A stretch of 20,397 nt of DNA from Acidiferrobacter sp. Its GTDB lineage: Bacteria > Pseudomonadota > Gammaproteobacteria > Acidiferrobacterales > Acidiferrobacteraceae. Positions 12,783-20,397 of this stretch are shown here, piece by piece (the first letter of the stretch is position 1; each line of letters starts with the position of its first letter). Below the pieces are notes generated by a model that did not search any database, was not told the DNA's origin, and saw nothing but the letters and a program-made list of their open reading frames with translations. The DNA is taken from NCBI GenBank assembly GCA_027335965.1, contig DAHWGZ010000009.1:5184-25580 (forward strand), read 5' to 3'. A program made the position numbers and the translations under genes.

Positions 12783-13118
12783 TTAACCGGTGCTCCAGCC
12801 GCGCGGCCTGCGCATGCCGGCGACCTTGCAGGCCTGCTTCACATAGCCGTAGGGGAACAGCTCGAAGAGGCGCGCGCGGGCCTTGGCGCCCATGCCGCGC
12901 TCGGCCAGATGACGGATCGCGAACCGGGCATCCGGGATCACCTGGTGCTCGTCGAAGAACGCCCGCACGAAGCGGATGACGTCCCAATGGTCGCCGTCCA
13001 GGGCGAGGCCCTCGGAGCGCGCCAGGACCTCGGCCACGGACTCGTTCCAGTCCCCGGGGTCGATCAAGTAACCCTCGTCATCGGTCGCGACGCGCGCCTC
13101 TCCCACCATGATCTCCAT
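12783..13118 (-). CDS. DsrC/TusE-family protein with a single C-terminal-arm cysteine (CysB only)
   Basis: This 111-residue protein is clearly DsrC superfamily: DDEGYLIDPGDWNESVAEVLARSEG near the N-terminus, HWDVIRFVRAFFDEHQVIPDAR in the middle, and FPYGYVKQACKVAGMRRPRG at the end. DsrC carries two arm cysteines 11 positions apart (CysB, then penultimate CysA); TusE keeps only CysA. Here C97 in KQACKVAG matches CysB, but the CysA position is W108, followed by STG. No other cysteine is present. A DsrC-type intramolecular trisulfide is therefore impossible, though C97 could carry sulfur or regulate. ATG 13118 fits TusE alignment; ATG 13109 with GGAG upstream is an alternative. Transcribed alone, about 480 bp upstream of the sulfur operon and in the same direction. 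Confidence 0.93.
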   Translation of the reverse strand: MEIMVGEARVATDDEGYLIDPGDWNESVAEVLARSEGLALDGDHWDVIRFVRAFFDEHQVIPDARFAIRHLAERGMGAKARARLFELFPYGYVKQACKVAGMRRPRGWSTG

Positions 13119-13151
13119 GCATACCCCCGGTATCGGCCTTCATGACGTCCC

Positions 13152-13177
13152 CGAGCCCCTGGAATTCGCGGGGCTCG
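13152..13177 (-). promoter_or_regulatory. Hairpin in the DsrC leader
   Basis: CGAGCCCC (13152-13159) and GGGGCTCG (13170-13177) form a perfect 8-bp stem around a 10-nt loop, 34 bp upstream of the dsrC start. No U-run follows. It could modulate message stability or be an operator. Confidence 0.4.
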
Positions 13178-13240
13178 CATCGAGCGCGTCGCAGGGTCCC
13201 GTTTACGCGGCACTTTTTCAGATCGGGCCGCCGACATGCC

Positions 13241-13254
13241 TTGATGCAGGTCAA
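13241..13254. promoter_or_regulatory. FNR/ANR-type box upstream of DsrC
   Basis: TTGATGCAGGTCAA matches the FNR-family consensus TTGAT-N4-ATCAA at 9 of 10 positions. It is centred about 130 bp before the dsrC start and 100 bp before the divergent GIY-YIG gene. An oxygen- or nitric-oxide-responsive regulator of the FNR/CRP family could act here. No strong -10 box is visible at the class II distance for either gene, so the target is unsettled; dsrC is favoured because sulfur metabolism is redox-linked. Confidence 0.5.
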
Positions 13255-13347
13255 GAGCTCCGCGGCCTTGCCGCCCCCCCTCTTCTGGCGCAAGATTCGC
13301 AGGCGCGCGCCCAAGCCTCAGGCGCACGACTGAATCGAGACCGTCGC

Positions 13348-13626
13348 ATGTCATCACCCTGGTTTGTCTATATCCTGGAATGCGCCAATGATCGCCTCTA
13401 CACCGGGATCACCACGGATGTCGCCCGCCGGTTCCGTGAACATGTCAGCGGCCGCGGCGCGGCCTTTACGCGCATGAACAAGCCGCGGCGCATGCTGGCC
13501 TTCACGAGCTGCCCGGACCGCTCGCAGGCAAGCCGCCTCGAGGCGCGCATAAAGCGGTTGCCGGCCGCGGATAAAAGACGTCTTTGCCGCCTTTGGATCT
13601 TTACAGAAGATTCGCGCATTCCCTGA
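13348..13626 (+). CDS. GIY-YIG domain protein (UPF0213/YhbQ-like)
   Basis: This 92-residue, single-domain member of the GIY-YIG nuclease superfamily has the two signature elements VYILECANDRLYTGIT (about residues 7-22), followed by DVARRFREH with the catalytic-type arginine, and RLEARIKRL with the metal-binding glutamate. Stand-alone proteins of this size are widespread; a few act on DNA, but the cellular role is not settled. ATG 13348 begins just before the conserved WFVYILEC; the frame runs much further upstream without similarity, so that part was excluded. The Shine-Dalgarno (GAGA) is weak. Divergent from dsrC. Confidence 0.9.
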   Translation: MSSPWFVYILECANDRLYTGITTDVARRFREHVSGRGAAFTRMNKPRRMLAFTSCPDRSQASRLEARIKRLPAADKRRLCRLWIFTEDSRIP

Positions 13627-13728
13627 TGGGGAGGCACGGGTAAAATCCGGGGGGACCGGCATGATGGGCGGCTGCCATGTACCGGTATTTTGGATAGTCT
13701 CATTATCCTGCCTGACTATTATTGCAGG

Positions 13729-13757
13729 TTGACTCCCTATTTTCCGGCCACGATAGT
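13729..13757 (+). promoter_or_regulatory. Sigma-70 promoter of the GAF-LuxR regulator
   Basis: TTGACT (13729-13734) and GATAGT (13752-13757) are 17 bp apart, a good match in a locally A/T-rich stretch. The leader would be about 117 nt. CCTGC (13708-13712) and GCAGG (13724-13728) form an inverted repeat just upstream of the -35 box, a possible operator. The rest of 13627-13880 shows no gene. Confidence 0.6.
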
Positions 13758-13880
13758 AAGCGCGCGGCCCCAAGGCCTGTCCCATGAAGGGGCATAGGAA
13801 GATATGCGGTACCGACACCACGATGGCGCGGTTCCTCCCATGCCCGGATATCGTCATATACGCGCAATCGGGGGGATAAC

Positions 13881-14675
13881 ATGTGGAATACCATTCGATA
13901 CCTACAGACCGCGGACGCCCCGGATATCGTCCCGCAAAGCGTGCTCACCGCCTCCTATGAACGCTGCCGAACGTTCGAGGTGTGCGAGAACAAGCGACAC
14001 ATAGACGATATCCTCGGGGAGGGAGAAACCCGGAATTTTCTCCAGCAGAATGGCAAACTGGTCACCTATGGGCAGCTGGTCATCAGGGAGTACATGGGTG
14101 ACATAAAAGAGGCCAGCGATCTTTTTATTTTCACCAACGGTGTAGGCCGCATACTGGGATTATGGTCGCGCCCGGAGATCGTGTCCGCTGCCGCCATCAT
14201 AGGCCTCAGGGCAGGGGCGTCACTGGCCGAGGACAGCGCCGGGACCAATGCCGTGGCGCTCGCCTTGGCGGCACAGGGTTCGGTCATCTTGAAGGGCGAG
14301 GAGCACCTCTGTCGCATGTTCCATGACTGGACGTGCGTGGCGGCCCCGGTCGTGAACTCCGATGGGACGCTCATTGGATGCCTCGACATCTCGGCGCCCG
14401 AGGGTCCGGTCCACGAAAAGCTGGCCTTGGCGCGATCGATTGCGCGGGAGATCGGGCGCCTTGTGGGTAACAGGATATCGTTTGGCGGCATCACGATCCG
14501 CCAACGCGAGGTGCTGGCGCTGTTTGCCCATGGAATGAGCTATAAGGAGATCAGCGGCGCGCTTTGCATATCGATAAAGACCGTGGAGGAACATCTCGAC
14601 GCGATACGCATCAAGATGGGCCTGCCGAATCGGCGCGCCTGCATCAAGAAGGCGATCGAGCTGGGAATCCTATGA
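13881..14675 (+). CDS. Transcriptional regulator: AcoR-type GAF sensor fused to LuxR helix-turn-helix
   Basis: This 264-residue protein has an N-terminal sensor (to about residue 175) with the hallmark of AcoR-like activators: LAEDSAGTNAVALALA (115-130), then GEEHLCRMFHDWTCVAAPVVNSDGTLIGCLDIS (139-171). That GAF-type domain usually sits ahead of a sigma-54 AAA+ module, but here no ATPase follows. Residues 204-264 are a LuxR/GerE helix-turn-helix (ITIRQREVLALFAHGMSYKEIS, then SIKTVEEHLDAIRIKMG). It should bind DNA and act with ordinary RNA polymerase in response to a small ligand. Cysteines at 29, 35, 144, 152 and 167 leave room for a redox or metal signal. ATG 13881 has GGGGG 5 nt upstream. 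Targets unknown; the nearby sulfur genes are candidates only by proximity. The region is more A/T-rich than its neighbours. Confidence 0.85.
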   Translation: MWNTIRYLQTADAPDIVPQSVLTASYERCRTFEVCENKRHIDDILGEGETRNFLQQNGKLVTYGQLVIREYMGDIKEASDLFIFTNGVGRILGLWSRPEIVSAAAIIGLRAGASLAEDSAGTNAVALALAAQGSVILKGEEHLCRMFHDWTCVAAPVVNSDGTLIGCLDISAPEGPVHEKLALARSIAREIGRLVGNRISFGGITIRQREVLALFAHGMSYKEISGALCISIKTVEEHLDAIRIKMGLPNRRACIKKAIELGIL

Positions 14676-14759
14676 ACGGCCCCCGTCGACCTTGCGGTAT
14701 GGCGCGCGCTTCGTGCTTCATCGCGGTGAGCCTTCCGTCGCTCCACGCCTCGGACGGCA

Positions 14760-17700
14760 TCAGGCCGGCATCCGCGCAAATTCCCGCGCGCGGATATGCT
14801 GGACCTTGTCAGGCGTACGTTCCAGCACGCCCTTGACGAGCACCAGGGCGGACCGCAGGACCAGCACGCGAAACCGCTGCGCCGTCTCCGGGGATACGAT
14901 GACGTTGGCGGTGCCGGTCTCGTCTTCCAGCAACAAGAACATCAGGCCCTTGGCGGAACCCGGTCTTTGGCGGCTTACCACGAGCCCGGCAATGGTCACG
15001 GTCGCGCCGGGCCTCACGCCCCCGAGGGCCGCGATCGATAGGGCGCAAGACGCGAGGCGTCCGCGCGCAAGCCCCACCGGATGGCCGCGCAGGGAAAGGC
15101 CCATCGCTTGGTAATCGGCGACCACATCCCCGGCATGGGATCCCGGACGTCGCCAGCGCCGCGCCTCCTCGGGGTCCGCGAACAGCGGCAAGGGCGCCTG
15201 GGTGGCCAGGCTCTCCCACAAAGCCTGCGGCCGCGACCCGCAGATGCCATCCAGGGCCCCGCCTTGCGCCAGACGCCAGCCATCGGCCCGTGACAGGGAC
15301 GCGGCGCGCGCCAAGGCCGGCCACGAAGGGCGCTCCGGCGCGGGCCGTTGCGCAAGCCGCTCGGCGCCCTTGCGTGTAAGCCCTCCCACGAGACCGAGGC
15401 CGAGACGCACGGCCCGTCCGGTGGCGCGCATCTCCAGGACCGTGGCGACCTGGCTCACGCGGACATCCGGCGCCAACACCCGCACGCCGTGACGCCGCGC
15501 ATCGGCTATGAGTTGCGAGGGCCCATAGAAACCGAGCGGCTGGCTGTTCAACAAGGCGCACAAATAGACATCGGGGACATGGCACTTGAGCCAGGCGCTG
15601 GCATAGGCCAGGAGCGCGAAGCTCGCGGCATGGGACTCCGGAAAGCCATAGGCCCCGAAGCCGTGGATCTGGCGATAGATGTCGTGGGCGTAGTCCTCGC
15701 CATAGCCGCGCGCGGCCATCCCGCCCAGAAAGCGCCCCTTGAAGGCCTGCAGGTCCCCGTCGCGCTTCCAGGCCCCCATGGCGCGTCTCAACTCATCGGC
15801 CTCGCCCGGCGAGAAACCCGCGGCGACCACCGCGAGCTTGATCACCTGCTCCTGAAAGAGCGGTATCCCGAGCGTCCGGCCCAGGACCGCCTCGATCTCG
15901 CGGCTCGGATAGGATACCGCCTCGCGCCCCTGCCGCCGGCGCAGATAAGGATGGACCATATTCCCCTGGATCGGCCCGGGGCGCACGATCGCGATCTGAA
16001 CGACGAGATCATAGAAGGTGCGCGGCCTAAGACGCGGCAAAAGCGCCATCTGGGCGCGCGATTCGATCTGAAAGACGCCCACCGTGTCGGCGGCCGACAC
16101 CATCTCGTAGACGGCGGGATCCTCGGCCGGTATCTCGCCCAGCGCGCCGGGGCCGAGCCCGTGCTCGCGCATGAGCGCAAAGGCCTTTTGCAGCGCCGTC
16201 AACATGCCAAGCCCCAGGCAATCGATCTTCATGACGCGAAGCGCCTCCAGATCGTCCTTGTCCCACTGCAGCACCGTCCGGCCGGGCATCGCCGCCCGCT
16301 CTATCGGGATGAGCCGCGTCAGGGGCTCCTGCGACAGCACCATGCCCCCGGTATGCTGCGAGAGGTGACGGGGGCGGCCGGCCAATTCCCGCACCAAGGC
16401 GATGAGCGGGCGAAAGGGCGGCCTGCGCACGTCATACCCATGTTCGACCAAGCGTTCCTCCAGGACATCGACCCCCTCCCACCAACCGAGCAATCCCGCC
16501 AGGCGATCCACGAGCGCGGCCTCGCAACCCAGGGCCTTGGCGACATCGCGCAATGCGCTGCGCGTTCGATACGTGATGACGCTCGCCGTCATGGCGGCGT
16601 GCTCACGCCCATAACGCTCATACAAATACTGAATGACCTCCTCGCGCCGCTCATGCTCGAAATCGATGTCGATATCCGGGGGCTCGTGGCGTTCGCGCGA
16701 AATGAACCGCTCGAACAAGACCTCGAGGCGCGCGGGATCCACCGCGGTGATGCCCAGGGCATAACAGACCACGGAATTGGCCGCGGACCCCCGCCCCTGG
16801 CAGAGGATGCCGCGGTCCTTGGCAAAGCGCACGAGATCATGGACGGTCAAAAAATAATCGGCATAGGCGAGCTCGCCTATGAGGGCAAGTTCGTGGCGCG
16901 CCAGGGATCGCACGGAATCCGGCACGCCTTGCGGATAGCGCGCCGCAAGACCCACGCGCGTCAAGCGGATCAATTGCCCCAGGGAATGGCGCGGACTGCG
17001 ACCCTGGCGCGGATAGTGATAACGGAGGTCGTCCAGGGAAAAACGGCAGGCCTCGGCCACGACCTGCGTTTCCTCGATCCACGCCTCCGGATAGAGGGCG
17101 CGCAATGTCGGGATGTCGCGCAGATGCCGCTCGCCGTTCGAAAACAGCGTCCACCCGGCCTCCGCCACGGTCGTCTTCGCGCGAATGGCGGTCATGGTGT
17201 CTTGCAGGGCACGGCGCCCGCGCTTATGCATGTGCGCGTCGCCGCAAGCCACGATCGGCCTTCCCAGGCGCGCCGACAGGGCCTGTAGCCGCTCCTTGTG
17301 GCGATCATCGATCCCCGTCCTGTGCAATTCCCCGGCGATCCAGAACCGCGCACCCAAGGCCCGCGCGAGCGCGCCCGCAAGCGGATCGCGGTCCTCGCCG
17401 GCATCCGGGCACCAGAGCACGAGACAATCCGCGAGCGCGCCGATATCGGCGATGCCAAGATCGTAGTCCCCCTTGTCCACCCGCCGGCCACGCGTAATGA
17501 GCTCGGAAAGCTCCGCGTATCCACGCGCGCAGCCCACCAGTACCACACACTTCAACCGCTCCCGAACCGTAATCTCCGAGCCCACGATCAGATGCAGCCC
17601 CCGGTCCTTCGCGGCCCTATGGGCATGCACGACGCCGGACAGGGAGCATTCATCCGTTATGGCAAGCCCGCGATAAGACAAGGCACAAGCACGCTCCACG

Positions 17701-17774
17701 AGTTCCTCCGGGGCGGAGGCACCGCGCAGGAAACTGAAATGGCTCAGGCAATGCAGCTCGCTGTAGGCGGTCAT
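14760..17774 (-). CDS. dnaE2: Error-prone DNA polymerase III alpha DnaE2 (ImuC)
   Basis: This 1004-residue C-family polymerase is the catalytic enzyme of the ImuABC/DnaE2 mutasome, which copies damaged DNA. It begins with the PHP domain (ELHCLSHFSFLRGAS, H8 and H12; LAITDECSL). The polymerase active site has PDIDIDFEHERREEVIQYLYERYG (366 onward, aspartates 367, 369 and 371), preceded by GRGSAANSVVCYALGIT and followed by QHTGGMVLS and FQEQVIKLAVVAAGFSPGEADELRRAMG. LPLFADP (near the start of the last fifth) resembles the DnaE2 clamp-binding type segment, and an OB-fold region follows. ATG 17774 overlaps the imuB stop (ATGA); the longer frame upstream is inside imuB. Length fits DnaE2 rather than replicative DnaE1 (about 1160). 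Convergent with the GAF-LuxR gene; the 84-bp gap is empty. Confidence 0.96.
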   Translation of the reverse strand: MTAYSELHCLSHFSFLRGASAPEELVERACALSYRGLAITDECSLSGVVHAHRAAKDRGLHLIVGSEITVRERLKCVVLVGCARGYAELSELITRGRRVDKGDYDLGIADIGALADCLVLWCPDAGEDRDPLAGALARALGARFWIAGELHRTGIDDRHKERLQALSARLGRPIVACGDAHMHKRGRRALQDTMTAIRAKTTVAEAGWTLFSNGERHLRDIPTLRALYPEAWIEETQVVAEACRFSLDDLRYHYPRQGRSPRHSLGQLIRLTRVGLAARYPQGVPDSVRSLARHELALIGELAYADYFLTVHDLVRFAKDRGILCQGRGSAANSVVCYALGITAVDPARLEVLFERFISRERHEPPDIDIDFEHERREEVIQYLYERYGREHAAMTASVITYRTRSALRDVAKALGCEAALVDRLAGLLGWWEGVDVLEERLVEHGYDVRRPPFRPLIALVRELAGRPRHLSQHTGGMVLSQEPLTRLIPIERAAMPGRTVLQWDKDDLEALRVMKIDCLGLGMLTALQKAFALMREHGLGPGALGEIPAEDPAVYEMVSAADTVGVFQIESRAQMALLPRLRPRTFYDLVVQIAIVRPGPIQGNMVHPYLRRRQGREAVSYPSREIEAVLGRTLGIPLFQEQVIKLAVVAAGFSPGEADELRRAMGAWKRDGDLQAFKGRFLGGMAARGYGEDYAHDIYRQIHGFGAYGFPESHAASFALLAYASAWLKCHVPDVYLCALLNSQPLGFYGPSQLIADARRHGVRVLAPDVRVSQVATVLEMRATGRAVRLGLGLVGGLTRKGAERLAQRPAPERPSWPALARAASLSRADGWRLAQGGALDGICGSRPQALWESLATQAPLPLFADPEEARRWRRPGSHAGDVVADYQAMGLSLRGHPVGLARGRLASCALSIAALGGVRPGATVTIAGLVVSRQRPGSAKGLMFLLLEDETGTANVIVSPETAQRFRVLVLRSALVLVKGVLERTPDKVQHIRAREFARMPA

Positions 17775-19180
17775 GCGAAGTAGCCGTGCAGGAACCACTC
17801 GCCGCGCGCGCTGCGGAATACCCAGAGGGACTCGTGGCCGGGATTGACCGCCACGAAGTAATCGCGCACCACGGGCCCGTCCCACCACCCCGTCTCCACC
17901 CGCTCGGGTCCTTGCGTGAGACGCAAGGGGCCATGAAACATCGGCGCCCCGCGCGCAACGTCCAGCCGCTCAGGGGGATCCATGAGCCATATCGGGCGGC
18001 CGGCCAGGGCATGAAGCCGTCCTCCCGGGGCGCGTGGCGGCCAGGGGCCCTCCCGGGTCGCGCGCTCCGGGCGGTGATCCGGATGGAGAGACAACACGCG
18101 CACCGATTCGTGGCCTAGCCGCGCCTGCAGCCTGTCCACGAGCCCCCGGAAGTCCTGCTCGCACCATTGCCGGTCGCGCCACAAGGGCAGGCTGCCTTCG
18201 GTCGAGGCTATCAGGGGGGCCGATACCGTCACCGCGGTTATCGCCGACCCCGGCCGGAAACCCCGCAGCCGTTCCCGCATGAGACGCATCAGCGCCTGTC
18301 CATCCCGCTCCGGGCGCGTCAATGTAAACGCCTCCGCGCGCAGGCTCCCGTCCTCGCCACTCATCTCGACGGTAAATCCCGCCACGCGCGCCTCCCGGGC
18401 GCGCAGTACCAGGACCCATTCACGCACGATCCGCGCCAACGCGAACGCCAGGGCCTCGTCCGTCTCCACCGGGTAGGGAAAGGAAAGCCTGCGCCTGAAC
18501 CACGGCGCCGGCACCCAGAAATCCTCGATCTCCGGACGCTCCCCCATGAGCCCCTCGAGGAGCCAGACGGTCTCCCGGCCGAAGCGGCGGGCAAGACCTG
18601 GGCGCGGCAGATCGAGGAGATCGCCCACCCGCGCAAGCCCGAGGGCCTGGCAGGCGGCACGCGCCTCGCCCACCAGGGAAAGCCCCGCCAGGGGCAAGGC
18701 ACGTATCGCAAGGCGCCACGGGTCCTTCACCGTCCATACGCAACGCATCGCCGAGCGCGCGCATAGCCACGCCAGGGCGGCGGTCGGTGCCATGGCGATC
18801 TCGAACGCGTATCCCGCATCCTCCAGGCCGCGCGTCACCTGCGCCACGATCCGGTGCGGATCACCCACCGGGCTCGCCTGATCGGTAAACCGCATCAACA
18901 CCCCATCGGCGCGCAGGACCACGCAGGGACTAAAGCCATAGGCAAAGGCCGCGAGCCCCTCCAGAAGGCCGCTCTCGGCGGCCCGGTCACGGGCCCCGAG
19001 CGATAGCGACGGGCACAAGGCGCAGGCCTGCGCCACGGACAGGCCGGGCGCGAGGCCCTGGGCCCGGGCCTGCGCATCGCAATCGACTAAGACCTTGTCC
19101 TCGGCCACCGCGAACGGCGCCGGACGCGCCGCGAACACCTCCAAGGGTAACGCCGTCAAGACCACAGCCAGCCACAGCAT
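17771..19180 (-). CDS. imuB: Y-family polymerase-like protein ImuB
   Basis: This 469-residue inactive Y-family polymerase homologue bridges DnaE2 to the sliding clamp and ImuA. It begins MLWLAVVLTALPLEVF, with PFAVAEDKVLVDCDAQARAQGL, and lacks the acidic residues of active Y polymerases: the first motif has no DxD and the second reads LRADGVLMRFTD instead of SIDEAFLD. A helix-hairpin-helix-like region (GLARVGDLLDLPRPGLARRFG) and little-finger domain follow. SLPLWRD, about two-thirds along, is a plausible beta-clamp binding motif (family QLPLW type). The start at 19180 was chosen because the longer frame to 19339 lies within imuA and lacks similarity; it starts 14 bp after the imuA stop. Confidence 0.94.
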   Translation of the reverse strand: MLWLAVVLTALPLEVFAARPAPFAVAEDKVLVDCDAQARAQGLAPGLSVAQACALCPSLSLGARDRAAESGLLEGLAAFAYGFSPCVVLRADGVLMRFTDQASPVGDPHRIVAQVTRGLEDAGYAFEIAMAPTAALAWLCARSAMRCVWTVKDPWRLAIRALPLAGLSLVGEARAACQALGLARVGDLLDLPRPGLARRFGRETVWLLEGLMGERPEIEDFWVPAPWFRRRLSFPYPVETDEALAFALARIVREWVLVLRAREARVAGFTVEMSGEDGSLRAEAFTLTRPERDGQALMRLMRERLRGFRPGSAITAVTVSAPLIASTEGSLPLWRDRQWCEQDFRGLVDRLQARLGHESVRVLSLHPDHRPERATREGPWPPRAPGGRLHALAGRPIWLMDPPERLDVARGAPMFHGPLRLTQGPERVETGWWDGPVVRDYFVAVNPGHESLWVFRSARGEWFLHGYFA

Positions 19181-19194
19181 GGAAAGGTCCCGGA

Positions 19195-19785
19195 CTAGAG
19201 CGCAACGACAAGCGGCGCCACCGGGCGCCCGGCCTTGCGGGCAAGCGTGATGCGCACGCCTTCTGGCGCGGACTCCAAGACAAGACGCAGGCGCGACGGC
19301 TTGGGCGCGAGGTCCCGGGGCAGGAAACAAAAGCCCCAATGCCCCCCTTGGGCGGCGTGTCGCTGCAGGGCGCGGAACTCCCGCTCATGGATATCGCCAA
19401 ACCAACTCACCACCGCCCCGACGGCGGGACTCAAAAGCCCCTGACTGACCGCCCACAAGGCCTCCTTGTGAGTCTTCGGGCGCACGACGATCACATGATC
19501 CAGCACGATATCGTGGGCGACGAGCGCCGGGGCATAGGGTCCGTAGGGGGGCGCCACCCAGATCAGTCGGCCTTCGCGACTCAAGGCCGCCAGCGCCGGC
19601 AGCAGCAGACGCATCTCACCGATACCCATCCGGCCGGCACGCAACTCCGTCAGCACGCCGACCGGCCAACCTCCCCCCAGGCACTGGTCGAGCGCCGGGA
19701 AACCCGTGGACATGACGACGGCCGGGCCTGGGAGCGCCCCCCGGTACACCCCGACCCGCTCCCAGGCCCGCGCCCCGGTCATCAT
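19195..19785 (-). CDS. imuA: ImuA, RecA-like accessory protein of the DnaE2 mutasome
   Basis: This 196-residue protein of the RecA/SulA-like ImuA family recruits ImuB and modulates RecA in SOS mutagenesis. The segment [25 protein letters not shown] (about residues 25-49) matches the ImuA N-terminal signature (GxPALDxxLGGGLPxGxLxE). It is followed by [35 protein letters not shown], and by the core strands [21 protein letters not shown] and GAVVSWFGD. There is no canonical Walker A GKT. ATG 19785 overlaps the lexA stop (ATGA); a second ATG directly follows. Context (lexA upstream, imuB downstream) secures the call. Confidence 0.92.
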   Translation of the reverse strand: MMTGARAWERVGVYRGALPGPAVVMSTGFPALDQCLGGGWPVGVLTELRAGRMGIGEMRLLLPALAALSREGRLIWVAPPYGPYAPALVAHDIVLDHVIVVRPKTHKEALWAVSQGLLSPAVGAVVSWFGDIHEREFRALQRHAAQGGHWGFCFLPRDLAPKPSRLRLVLESAPEGVRITLARKAGRPVAPLVVAL

Positions 19786-20393
19786 GGCGTGCCCTCCAGG
19801 CCCTGGCGCAACACCCCCACCCCGATCCCCTCTATGACCCAATCCTCGCGATCCCGTAGCACGATCGGCTGAAAGGCCGGGTTCTCCGGCAGCAACACGA
19901 CCTGTCCCGCGCGACGCCGCAAGCGCTTGACCGTCACCTCATCATCCAATCGCGCCACGACGATCTGCCCGTCGCGGGCGACCGGGGTCTTGTGGACCGC
20001 CAGGAGATCCCCGTCCCGAATCCCGGCATCGCGCATGCTCTCGCCTACCACCGTCAGGAAATAATCCGCGCGCGGCCGGAACAGGGCCGGGTCGACCTGA
20101 TGGTGGGCGGTGACGTGGGCGTGCGCGAGCAGGGGCTGGCCGGCCGCCACCCGCCCGATCACGGGGATGCCCTCCTCGCGCCGATCCGGCAGACGGATAC
20201 CGCGCGCACTCCCGGGGGCCAGGACGATCACGCCCTTGCGCGCCAATGCGCGCACATGTTCCTCGGCGGCGTTGACGGACCGAAAGCCCAGGGCGGCAGC
20301 GATCTCGGCGCGCGTGGGCGGCCGGCCGGTGGCCTCGATCTGCCCCCGGATCCAATCCAGAATCTGCTGTTGGCGCCCTGTAAGAATCGACAT
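19782..20393 (-). CDS. lexA: LexA repressor (SOS regulator)
   Basis: This 203-residue LexA has the same key residue numbers as E. coli LexA: the A84-G85 self-cleavage site ([11 protein letters not shown]), nucleophile S119 ([10 protein letters not shown]) and general base K156 ([10 protein letters not shown]). The winged helix-turn-helix ([51 protein letters not shown]) is complete. It is the first gene of lexA-imuA-imuB-dnaE2, as in many proteobacteria where a second LexA controls this cassette. Cleavage on RecA activation induces the operon. Only four bases upstream of the start codon are in the window, so its operator is mostly outside. It may be the sole LexA or a LexA2; the window cannot tell. 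Confidence 0.96.
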   Translation of the reverse strand: MSILTGRQQQILDWIRGQIEATGRPPTRAEIAAALGFRSVNAAEEHVRALARKGVIVLAPGSARGIRLPDRREEGIPVIGRVAAGQPLLAHAHVTAHHQVDPALFRPRADYFLTVVGESMRDAGIRDGDLLAVHKTPVARDGQIVVARLDDEVTVKRLRRRAGQVVLLPENPAFQPIVLRDREDWVIEGIGVGVLRQGLEGTP

Positions 20394-20397
20394 ACTG

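Noticed and set aside
12326..12979. Frames on both strands in the region upstream of the sulfur operon
   Set aside because: They run through hairpins and repeats, have skewed Arg/Pro/Gly composition and overlap dsrC; the region is better explained as regulatory DNA.
13108..13347. N-terminal extension of the GIY-YIG frame
   Set aside because: The extension covers the dsrC-side regulatory region including the FNR-type box and has no similarity to the family, which begins just before the conserved VYILE.
15348..17288. 646-codon open frame on the plus strand
   Set aside because: It is antisense to dnaE2, whose motifs are unmistakable; long shadow frames are expected at this GC content, and its sequence shows no domain.
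17775..17888. Upstream start for dnaE2
   Set aside because: Those codons lie in imuB in another frame; ATG 17774 overlaps the imuB stop and begins the conserved PHP domain.

Overview
The window is GC-rich, densely coded bacterial chromosome. The gene order pepA-holC-(small gene)-valS, the udg-rimI pair, the lexA-imuA-imuB-dnaE2 cassette and a large sulfur-trafficking operon suggest a proteobacterium, most likely a gammaproteobacterial sulfur oxidiser. An acidophile such as an Acidiferrobacter-like lineage would also explain the fluoride-export operon, because HF is most toxic at low pH. The taxonomic placement is inference. I see no rRNA, tRNA, CRISPR array, insertion sequence or phage gene.

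Layout, left to right. (1) 1-4985, plus strand: leucyl aminopeptidase (5' end outside the window), the Pol III chi subunit HolC, a 127-residue protein of unknown function and valyl-tRNA synthetase. Start and stop codons overlap between the first three. (2) 5061-6412, plus strand: a promoter and fluoride riboswitch, then crcB, a DUF190 gene and a second crcB. (3) 6428-7565, minus strand: a family-4 uracil-DNA glycosylase overlapping rimI. (4) 7655-12305, minus strand: an eleven-gene operon. In transcription order it encodes two YeeE/YedE membrane proteins, a TusA-like sulfur carrier, three single-pass membrane proteins (89, 30 and 123 aa), a double rhodanese protein without catalytic cysteines and with a C-terminal membrane anchor, two DsrE-like proteins, a 63-aa protein and a periplasmic c-type cytochrome. 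Its upstream region (12306-12782) has a near-consensus sigma-54 promoter, four helically phased repeats and an enhancer-like inverted repeat. (5) 12783-13118, minus strand: a DsrC-family protein, with an FNR-type box upstream. (6) 13348-14675, plus strand: a GIY-YIG protein, then a regulator joining an AcoR-type GAF sensor to a LuxR helix-turn-helix. (7) 14760-20393, minus strand: the mutagenesis operon lexA-imuA-imuB-dnaE2.

How the genes work together. The sulfur operon looks like a membrane-associated relay: YeeE proteins import a sulfur species, TusA, DsrE and rhodanese-like proteins carry it, and a periplasmic cytochrome suggests a redox link. DsrC next door may be another carrier. Several parts are degenerate at positions normally needed for chemistry, and three small membrane proteins are unrecognised, so this is the best candidate for an undescribed system. 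The fluoride operon and the SOS mutagenesis operon are well-understood modules.
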